The translations under genes were made by a program, and so were the position numbers. Of a stretch of 64,000 nt of DNA, positions 42,284 through 50,797 are shown one piece after another. The notes under the pieces were generated by a model. That model saw nothing but the letters and a program-made list of their open reading frames with translations, was not told where the DNA came from and did not search any database. Origin of the DNA: Nemertoderma westbladi (lineage: Eukaryota > Xenacoelomorpha > Nemertodermatida > Nemertodermatidae). Every line of letters begins with the position of its first letter. Position 1 is the first letter of the stretch. The stretch is taken from positions 1-64,000 of the forward strand of contig JAUCBJ010004787.1 in the NCBI GenBank assembly GCA_032718475.1. Reading direction: 5' to 3'.

Positions 42284-43932
42284 TTGTGGAATGTAGAAGG
42301 ATACCGTTACCTCGCTACCAATCTTACTGATATCCAACTCTACGGCAACTGTGATGTCGTACTATTTACAGAAACAATGTTTACCGATGAGACCCTAAAC
42401 CCAAACTCGTACTACCCATATATTCAGCCCGCAACTAAACCGAGTAGGGGTCGGCCGGTAGGAGGTCTCATGATTCTCTGCAGGCCTTGGCTAACCCCAA
42501 GTTTAATAAAACAGTCTGATCATTATATCGTAATAAAATCATCCTGTGCGTATTTTGCAGTATTCTATTTCCACCCTGATGTCCCATTAGCAGAAATATT
42601 ACTGATAATATTCGAGGCGCTCTCCTACACGAACCCCAACATTCCTATTATAATAGGAGGGGACTTTAACTGTCGGCTCGACTTTGGATCACGCGGAACT
42701 GAACTCACCACTGACCTCGCCAACATTGGTTTTATTGGATTAAACTCTCCAACGATTCCCACATATATTTCGCCCCAAGGACAGAGCGTTATCGATTTGA
42801 TGTTTGTAAAATTCCAGTGTCCAACACAGGCGCCACTGCCGCACTTAATAGTCGAGCAGAACCCTGCAAGGAAACACCAACCAGTATCTGGTACTTTCTC
42901 TTTGGCTTCCAGTTTACCGATCCCTCAGAACATGCCAGCACGTCTATCCCGTAAAATAAATCTACAAAATTTCATATCCCACCCTAACCATACAGGTATC
43001 TACCAGCAGCTAGCAGTGAATAATATAGATAATGCCGCCGATCTTCTAACCGAGCTAATGGCGGACTCGACGATCCCGAAGAAATCGAAAATCTTTGGTA
43101 AACCTTGGTTCGATACAGAATGTCGCAGGTCAAAACAACAGTTAATCGCCGCCATGGATGTTCGAAATAACTCAACTGCCGAACAATCCAACTTCTGGTA
43201 CCTCAGGAAAGAATACAAAGCTTTAACAAATCGAAAACGAAACAAATTCGAGGAGGACACACTTATGGATCTTGTTAGCCGCTCAGAAATTAAACCATGG
43301 CTATTACATAAAGAGTATAAACGCACAATTGCCCCTATCGACCCAGCCACATTGAAGTCTCATTTCCAAGATCTGCTCGGAGTTTCTGGAGACGTTCCTA
43401 ATGTTCCTACAATACAGACAACCTCGCTCAATGAACGGCTAGATACCGAATGGTACAACGACCCAATTACGGAGAACGAGATAGCCCATAGTATAAACAT
43501 GTGCAATAACGGGAAAGCTAGCGGTATGGATGGTATCTTTTATGAACACCTCAAACTCACAATGCCATTTATACTTACATTGCTGTTGGTGTTGTATAAT
43601 GCCTGTCTAAATATTGGCAGACTACCGCAACGCTGGAAGGAATGCATAATCCTTCTCCTATACAAAGGCAAAGGACTAATTACAAAACCAGATAACTACA
43701 GGGGAATTGCATTGTTATCTGTATTTATTAAAACTCTCACATCTATAATAAACACTCGTGTTCGATGGTACATAGCACACAAAATTCCGTCGGAACAATA
43801 TGGTTTTATGCCTAATAAGTCTACGGCCGATGCCCTACGTATACTGATAAACGACATTTACTCTGCTTTACAATCGGCAAATAAATCAGATCGAAAAATG
43901 TATGCAGCATTTGTAGATTTTCAGAAAGCCTT
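42284..43932 (+). CDS. LINE ORF2: endonuclease and first half of RT, cut by LTR insertion
   Basis: Open for ~550 codons of LINE sequence. The APE endonuclease (residues ~1-220) has WNVEGYRYLATNL, CDVVLFTETMF, GGLMILCRPWL, IPIIIGGDFNCRLDF (GGDFN) and SVIDLMFVKF (the SxIDxxF block); the expected SDH is replaced by KHQPV. RT begins at ~residue 390 with NNGKASGMDGIFYEHLK, ILLLYKGKG, DNYRGIALLSVFIK, EQYGFMPNKSTADAL, and FVDFQKAF (first catalytic Asp). At that point the BEL-C LTR begins. The frame continues for 22 codons into the LTR before a stop at 44008. The remaining RT is missing. Confidence 0.85.
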
Positions 43933-44477
43933 TGTTAGCTTATTCAATTCCGCTAACACCCCACAAAGTCAACCGTTAAGCAATATTGGGGGCCACGAGA
44001 TTGGGTAACCAATAACTCGTGTCACCCCAACAAAGTGGGAAGGAGAAACGCACAATAAGGGTCAGGGGCCAAACCCCTAACAGAGGGAGAATAGCTGGAG
44101 TGAACGGGAACACTCCAAAGGGCGCCAACAGGGATATTAGCCAATCAGGGGGGAAGCATCGGCTAGGTACTGTAGCAAGGCCAAACCGTGCAATATATTA
44201 TTAGGTACCAGCAATCATTCAGTTCAGTTATCTCAGTGTGTTATTGGTGTTAGTTAGGTTAGTTTAGCTAGGGAAGTACCGGGACTTCAATCACCGTATC
44301 CCGCCTTCCATATATCAACATTCAGTCTATACATTACAACATATCTATCTTATATCTATCTATTATACCCGGAAATTATATACGACGAACAACGCAAACT
44401 CTTTTACCTTTCACACACGGCGGGGACGCGTAGATTGACAAACGGATAAATCGGGATCCTTCGTGGATCCCGTCACA
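43933..44477 (+). repeat. BEL-C copy 2 5' LTR (545 bp)
   Basis: TG/CA ends, very similar to 54316-54857. The 3' end carries the hairpin CGGGATCC-TTCGT-GGATCCCG just before TCACA. No TGG-type primer-binding site follows; the next bases are GTGATTGAAACC. A TATA-like CAATATATTATTA lies at about 44190. Confidence 0.92.
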
Positions 44478-44547
44478 GTGATTGAAACCAAGCTGCTACC
44501 CCTAGTTAGCTAAACAGTGACTACCAGCCACCAATCTAAAGTACGAG

Positions 44548-46480
44548 ATGAGTCAGTCAGGAGAGACGACACCGACGCGGACCCCGGACGAAGAACTAAC
44601 GATCCGCGAGGCCGCGACCAGACGGTATAGGCCCACGACGCCGGACCCATCGGTAACGGGTCACCCGGCAGATCAGGATGGAGGGGACCGTCTGGAGTCA
44701 GAGATCGAGCCGAGAGAACCGGGAGCCGAGTTGGGAGAAGGAGAGGGCGAGAGGGACGGAGAAGAAGACGAGTCGACACGGAACGAGGGTCGACGTGCCG
44801 ATGTCGCCGGCCAGCCACAGGCCGAGGGCGACGAACGGCCCACCGAAACGGCGACGGTGGGACCGACGGTACAACGCCGGACCCGGAGAGATGAGGGAGA
44901 TGTCGGTACCGATGTCGCCGGCCAGCTACAGGCCGAGGGCGACGGACGGCCCACCGGAACGGCGACGGTGGGGCCGCCGGTACGACGTCGGACCCGGAGA
45001 GACGGAGGAGAGGTCGGCGACGAGGACGTCGGGGTTTCTGATCGACTTCGACGGGCCTACAACGCGACCCGGAAGCTACTCAAGGAGGCCAAGGAGGGGG
45101 CGAAGATAGATGAGGTGAAGTTAACAAGAGGACTAGGTGAGTCGGATAGACATTTTAGCTATCTAATGCGTTTCGGGCAGAGAGAACTGGCCAAGGAGAG
45201 AGCGAGAGGGGTTGCAGAGGAACTGTGTGATTTATGGCGGTGTAGGGGTATGCAACCTAGTGCAGTGTACGTAGGGCCATACTTAGTCGATGCCCAGGGT
45301 GTAAAATTTGTGGGTTGGAGGAGACCTGAGGAGGGCGAATCTGCGGGAGGTTGAGCCCGAGGATTCGATCTCGTCGGTCGGGGGAAGTTCTGGGAAGAGG
45401 GGGAAAGTTAGTAGGTCGGGAAGGCGGAGGGAATCCGTCGTAACCGATAAGTCTGCTACATCCTCCGTAAAAGAAAGACGGGTGAGAAAGATAAATGCCA
45501 CGTACCATCTCGACCTGATAGAGCAAGGTCAGAGAGAGTTAAATAGACGGTTAGAGGAGGGGAGAATACAACTAGAGAGGGAAGCGGTACTGATTAGAGA
45601 AACCAGAGAGAGGGCCGAAAGGGCCGCGAAAAGCCTTAGAGAGTGTGAGGAAATAGGGAGGAAGGAACAAGAGGAGCGTGTGGCGAGAGAGAAAAGTGAA
45701 CGCAAAGAGCGTGAGGCGGAACGCAAGGAACGTGAGGCGAGAGAGGAAAATGAACGCAAGGAACATGAGGCGAGAGAGGAGAATGAATGCAAGGAACGTG
45801 AGGCGAGGGAAGAAAGTGAGTGTAGAGAGCGTGAGGTGAGGCGAAGGGAAGGAGCTAAGAGAGAGGCGGAATTGGCCGACCAGAACGCACGGGAGGATCG
45901 GGAGAGAATGGCAAGAGAGGGGCGTGAGCGAAAAGAGTGGGAAAGACAGCAAAACGAGCTTATAGAGTACAAAGCTAGACGCACGCGCGAACTAGAACTG
46001 GCGCGGATAGGGGCATCTGAGAGCGGGACTGGCTCGAATATTTTCGAGGAGCCAAGGGCCGTGGATACATTTATTAATACCCCACTTACAGGGACCGCAC
46101 GACAGACACGAAACTGGTGTGACCGTACGGGCGGGGGGGGGGGGGGGGGGGGGGGGGTAATAATAATATTACCGTAGGCGATGTTAATATTAATGGTACC
46201 GTATCGGATAATCCTAACCAAGCTTATATTGCAGGAAATACTTTGCCTGGTAGTAGTAATTTGAATTTAAATACAAATAGCCTAAATAATAATTTCAATT
46301 TAAACGTGCAAAATAATTCGAATAACAATTTAAATTTAGAAAATAATAATAATTCAAATAATTTAAATAATGATCCAAGCCCGAATTTACAAAACAATTC
46401 AAATAGTGTAGTCACGCAAAATAATCCAAATGATTCTATTTCGAACGAACAAAATAATTCAGTAGAGCGTAGAGGAGTCT
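44548..46480 (+). pseudogene. BEL-C copy 2 gag, frameshifted
   Basis: ATG at 44548, 71 bases after the LTR. The frame 44548-45354 has the N-terminus TPDEELTIREAATRRYRPTT, a ~38-residue tandem duplication (DVAGQPQAEGDERPTETATV and again DVAGQLQAEGDGRPTGTATV), and SAVYVGPYLVDAQGVKFVGW. A shift near 45350 leads to 45308-46177, with EPEDSISSVGG and a long E/R-rich helical segment built on repeats (REENERKEHEAREENECKER). A 25-G run at 46133-46157 shifts frame again into an Asn-rich tail (LNNNFNLNVQNNSNNNLNLE). Compared with copy 1, everything after the Asn-rich part, including the zinc finger, is absent. Confidence 0.7.
46133..46157. repeat. poly-G tract (25 G) inside BEL-C gag
   Basis: An uninterrupted G run between the E/R-rich and Asn-rich parts of gag. 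It changes reading frame, so one or two bases of length change would restore or break the ORF. Confidence 0.95.
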
Positions 46481-49400
46481 ATGAAGTGCGACGAGGGGCG
46501 GTACACCATAGGAATGGTATGGAAACTACCGAAGTTACCACTGCCCGATAATAGAGGGATGGTACTCACGAGGCTCCGCAAGCTGAAACAAACACTAAAA
46601 CGGAGCCCCGAGAAGAATGAGTACATCCACAGAACGATTAAGAAGTACGTCGAGAAAGGATGGGCCGTGGAGTTACCGGTCGACGAACCAAACACGGACA
46701 GGACATATTACCTGCCACTCCACGTGGCTTTAGACCCAAAGAAAGGTAAACTGCGGATGGTAGTTGACGCATCGGCAAAGACCAACGGAAAATGCTTAAA
46801 CGACTATCTGCTAGAAGGTCCAAACATATACAACTCGGGGATAGAGGTCCTACTTAGATTTAGAAATGGGAAACACGCCTTCACGTGTGACATAGAAGGC
46901 ATGTTCAACCAAGTCCGTGTAACGGAGGAAGATAGCGACAGTCAACGCTTCTTATGGTATAACGGCGAGGAAGAACCGTCGATAATACCGACGTACAAGA
47001 TGGTAGTACAGAACATGGGAGCCAAGTCGTCTTCATTTACGACGACTATGGCAGTGAGAGATACAGTGAAGGGGAAGGAGGATAGATACAGCACTAGGGC
47101 CGTCGATATGATTCGACGCGGCTTCTACGTAGACGACGGAATGGAGTCTGGAAATACGGTTAAGGAGATACTGGACACAGGGCGCGAGGTTCGCGACATC
47201 CTAAAAGGATCCGGCTTTAACCTGACCAAATTCCAATCCAGTTCGGAGGAATTTATCAAGGCGATAGAGGACAAGAGACCAGAATCGACCATGGATAATC
47301 CCACAACAGCCAAAGGGCAGGACATGGCGAACAAGAGGACAGAATCTCAACAGAAGGCACTGGGAATCGTGTGGAACAGAGAGACAGACGAACTGAAGTA
47401 TCAGCTGAGCCAGGAGGGCGCAGACATCCACACGAAGAGGGGCTATGTGTCGTATATAGCAAGGATATACGATCCCCTAGGTCTAGCATCCCCACTATTA
47501 GTCACGGGGAAACAGATACTCAAGAGAGTATACAAATTGAAGGATGAGTGGGACGTAGAGGTACCAGAGGAGATCAAGAAACAGTGGTGTAAGTGGACAG
47601 AAGATTTGGAGAAGATGGGAACATACAACATGCCACGAGTGTATTTCCCGGATGGGAACATGACGAATCTGGACCTACACATGTTCTCCGATGCGTCGTT
47701 GGAGGCGTACGGAGCGGCACTTTATTTAGTACAACGAGAGGGGGCTCACAAGCCCAGACTGGCCTTTAGCAAAGCAAAGTCAACGCCGCCAGATTCAGCA
47801 TCAGTTCCCAAATTAGAATTGACAGCTGCGAGACTAGGAGTTAGAGCCACAGCCTACCTAGTGGATACTATTCCCAACATAGTGGAGACACACTACTGGA
47901 CGGACTCCATGGTAGTGCTTGGTTGGCTACATAACGAAAGGACGAGATACCCAATATTCGTCGCGAATAGGGTGGACGAGATAAGGGCGACCACAGAATT
48001 GGAAAGGTGGCACTACTGCCCGACGGACGAGAACCCAGCGGACTTGTTATCAAGGGGCGTGGCACGCCACACTTTCTTAAAAAAGGAAGGATTGTGGCAA
48101 CACGGGCCGCAGTTTCTGAGCGACAAGGAGGCCTGGCCGCCGATGAGAAAGGTGGACCCGGACTCAGGAGAGGTAGTGTCAGAAGGAGAAGAGGGAGATT
48201 CAGAGGGAGAAGAGATATACTCCCAGATGGTGAGGGAGATAAGGGACGTGCAACCTAAACCAGAAGAACTGTGCGATAACCCGACAGATAAACTCCTCAG
48301 CTACAGCTCTAGTTGGTATAAGACCAAGAAATTAGTGGCGTACTGGAGAGCCTTCGGGAATTTCCTCGCGGGAGTTGGCAAAGACAAGAAGATCAGGACA
48401 ACCATAGATCTGGAAGGAGCGGCCAAGGCAGTCATCCGCTATGAACAACGGAAGAACTATGGCGACGAGGTGGAACGCGTCGGTAAACAACAGCACCTTC
48501 GACGGGACAGCGAGCTGATCACGCTGTCGCCACAACTTAATGACGACGGGATTCTAGTAATGAATTCTAGGGTGGGATACAACAACAGCATAGTCGTACC
48601 ACCGAAACCCATCATCATTCCCACAGGATCGCCAATAGTCCACCAGATTATCTGGGACTCCCACAAGTCGATATTGCACGGGGGCACCAACCGAACTCTC
48701 ACGGAGATAAGGAGGACCTTTTGGGTCAAGCAGTTGAGGAAGAAGGTAAAAGCGGTAGTGGGGCAGTGCCAGACCTGCCGACGAGCGAAGAAGGAGCGAG
48801 CCATACAAGAGATGGCACCACTACCAGCGAGTAGAGTAAGACAGCACGACCCGCCATTTACACATTGCGGTGTGGACATGTTCGGGCCGATAAAGATCAA
48901 GGTGATGCGGCACACGGAGAAACGCTACGGTATTATCTTCGTATGTAACAACACGCGGGCGGTAGGGATAGAACTCGCCCAAGATGCAACCGCATCAGCA
49001 TTTATTAATGCATTAGAAAGATTCAGAGACCGCAAAGGTGGGACGATCGCAGTAATGTACTCCGACAGCGGAACCAACTTTGTGGGAGCAGAGAACGAGA
49101 TGGCAGAGGCCTTGGACATCTTGGAAGGGGAGGAAGTCAGGGCGGCCATGAGACGACGACAAGTAAAGTGGGAGAGAAGGACGCCGTATGCACCACATAC
49201 ACTAGGATGCGTCGAGAGACTGGTGGGCAGTTCAAAGCGTCTCATGACGAAGCTAATGAACACCCACATGGTCACCGAGGACGTCTTGAGGACAGTGCTT
49301 GCGAAGTGCGAGGGTATCATTAATAGCAGACCGCTATATCCGGAGAATGATGACCCTGAGTCATTAGATGTGCTGACACCCAGCCATTTTCTAATGGAAA

Positions 49401-49771
49401 GGCCAGCGACCATCGATATGCGGGGTGTAGACCCAGATGACATACACTCCCGCCAGAGTTGGAAGGTCGCTAAAGCAATAAGCGCAGAGTATTGGAGGAG
49501 GTGGGTTGAGGAATACCTACCCACGCTTCACAAAAGAAGCAAGTGGAGGAAGTCGAATAGGGAGTTAAGAGAGGGAGATCTCGTAATCGTTACGGATGAT
49601 ACTATCATCAACAACCAGTGGCGGTTGGCGAGAGTCGTAGGCACTTACTCCGATGAGGACGGAAGAGTCCGATCGGTAGAAGTGCGGATAGGTGGCAAGA
49701 TCGGTGCGAAAGACAGAAAAACCTACAGGAGAGCTGTAGGGAAATGCTGTCTATTAGAAGGGGCACCTTAG
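46481..49771 (+). CDS. BEL-C copy 2 Pol: RT, RNase H, integrase (1096 aa, intact)
   Basis: Opens at VEESMKCDEGRYTIGMVW, the point where BEL/Pao RT normally follows the protease. RT: LRMVVDASAKTNGK, FTCDIEGMFNQVRV (first Asp), and FYVDDGMESG (YVDD at residues 216-219). RNase H: LDLHMFSDASLEAYGAALYL, VPKLELTAARLG, YWTDSMVVLGWL, DENPADLLSRG. Integrase: HKSILHGG and CQTC (HHCC). The catalytic Asp799 is in CGVDMFGPI, Asp862 in YSDSGTNFVG, and Glu912 in GCVERLVGSSK. The C-terminal DUF5641-type region is WRRWVEEYLPTLHKRSKW then GDLVIVTDD. All catalytic residues are present. It lacks its own protease. A stop codon lies just upstream in frame, so pol would need reinitiation, splicing or recoding to be expressed (pol is in the +1 frame relative to the Asn-rich gag frame, with 70 bases of overlap). 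Confidence 0.9.
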   Translation: MKCDEGRYTIGMVWKLPKLPLPDNRGMVLTRLRKLKQTLKRSPEKNEYIHRTIKKYVEKGWAVELPVDEPNTDRTYYLPLHVALDPKKGKLRMVVDASAKTNGKCLNDYLLEGPNIYNSGIEVLLRFRNGKHAFTCDIEGMFNQVRVTEEDSDSQRFLWYNGEEEPSIIPTYKMVVQNMGAKSSSFTTTMAVRDTVKGKEDRYSTRAVDMIRRGFYVDDGMESGNTVKEILDTGREVRDILKGSGFNLTKFQSSSEEFIKAIEDKRPESTMDNPTTAKGQDMANKRTESQQKALGIVWNRETDELKYQLSQEGADIHTKRGYVSYIARIYDPLGLASPLLVTGKQILKRVYKLKDEWDVEVPEEIKKQWCKWTEDLEKMGTYNMPRVYFPDGNMTNLDLHMFSDASLEAYGAALYLVQREGAHKPRLAFSKAKSTPPDSASVPKLELTAARLGVRATAYLVDTIPNIVETHYWTDSMVVLGWLHNERTRYPIFVANRVDEIRATTELERWHYCPTDENPADLLSRGVARHTFLKKEGLWQHGPQFLSDKEAWPPMRKVDPDSGEVVSEGEEGDSEGEEIYSQMVREIRDVQPKPEELCDNPTDKLLSYSSSWYKTKKLVAYWRAFGNFLAGVGKDKKIRTTIDLEGAAKAVIRYEQRKNYGDEVERVGKQQHLRRDSELITLSPQLNDDGILVMNSRVGYNNSIVVPPKPIIIPTGSPIVHQIIWDSHKSILHGGTNRTLTEIRRTFWVKQLRKKVKAVVGQCQTCRRAKKERAIQEMAPLPASRVRQHDPPFTHCGVDMFGPIKIKVMRHTEKRYGIIFVCNNTRAVGIELAQDATASAFINALERFRDRKGGTIAVMYSDSGTNFVGAENEMAEALDILEGEEVRAAMRRRQVKWERRTPYAPHTLGCVERLVGSSKRLMTKLMNTHMVTEDVLRTVLAKCEGIINSRPLYPENDDPESLDVLTPSHFLMERPATIDMRGVDPDDIHSRQSWKVAKAISAEYWRRWVEEYLPTLHKRSKWRKSNRELREGDLVIVTDDTIINNQWRLARVVGTYSDEDGRVRSVEVRIGGKIGAKDRKTYRRAVGKCCLLEGAP

Positions 49772-50797
49772 GGTGGAGTTAGAGTGTAGTTTAGTCGTCC
49801 AAGTTTGGACTGAGGGGGGTGGGATTGAGGGCGAGACGCCCTTCCCACACATAAAATAAAAATAAAATAAATAAAAATTAGAGTTAGTTAGTTAGGAGTT
49901 AGTTAGAAGGTACGTAGTACCTAGAGTTAGTTAGTTAGTTAGTTAGGAGTTAGTTAGAAGGTACGTAGTACCTAGAGTTAGTCAGTTAGAAGGTACGTAG
50001 TACCTAGAGTTAGTTAGTTAGTTAGTTAGGAGGTACGTAGTACCGTTAGTGAAGTTAGAGAGTTAGAGGGTACGTAGTACCGTTAGTTAGAGAGTAGTAA
50101 GAGGGTACGTAGTACCGTTAGTGGAGTTAGGATAAGAGTTAGAGGGTACGTAGTACCGTTAGTGGAGTTAGAGAGTAGTAAGAGGGTACATAGTACCGTT
50201 ATTGGAATTAGAGTAAGAGTTAGAGGGTACGTAGTACCGTTAGTTAGTTAGAGAGTAGTAAGAGGGTACGTAGTACCGATTAGTGGAGTTAGAGTAAGAG
50301 TTAGAGGGTACGTAGTACCGTTAGTTAGTTAGAGAGTAGTAAGAGGGTACGTAGTACCGATTAGTAAGAGATAGAGGTGGAAGGGTATACATAGTATTGA
50401 TATTAGTCAGTAGTTAGTAGCGAGAGGGGGGCATATATATGAGTACAGTTGGATAGATCGTGTAGGCCACGCGACATATACTGCTGTACTGCACAGGCCC
50501 ATAGAGTAGGTCAGAATGTGGATTATGAAATAGAATAAATTCCATAAGCAATAAATAGTAGAAATAGATTAGAAATAAAATAGAGTAAATAGGGCTAAAA
50601 ATTACAAATTATGGTAACAGGAGGGAAATTATTCTGGAACATAATTAAAGCAACGGACAGAAATTGCAAATAGGGTACATTTGTTAGCTACAAAATTAAG
50701 TAATAGAAATTAGGCTAAAAGGCGTAGTTAGATAGAAAATAGGCCAGTCTCGAACTGTGCAGACCATCAGAAACTTGTCACTCATCTGTATTGCGCC
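49772..50797 (+). other. BEL-C copy 2 spacer between pol and ORF3
   Basis: Begins with a block also found in copy 1 (TTTGGACTGAGGGGGGTGGG, then GGCGAGACGCCCTTCCCACA). This is followed by the tandem array and an AT-rich stretch up to the ORF3 start. No coding potential seen. Confidence 0.7.
49900..50370 (+). repeat. tandem array with GGTACGTAGTACC units
   Basis: About 12 copies of GGTACGTAGTACC, itself an inverted repeat (GGTAC/GTACC), separated by TTAGTTAGTTAG- or GAGAGTAGTAAGA-type spacers at roughly 30-45 bp intervals. It sits where copy 1 has a quite different array. Confidence 0.88.

Noticed and set aside
43933-44008. The last 22 codons of the 574-aa LINE ORF as real LINE protein
   Set aside because: They are translated from the BEL-C LTR; the LINE sequence ends at KAF (43932).
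49900-50370. CRISPR-like array
   Set aside because: Regularly spaced short palindromic units, but the spacers are themselves repetitive, the host is a metazoan, and the array sits inside an LTR element.
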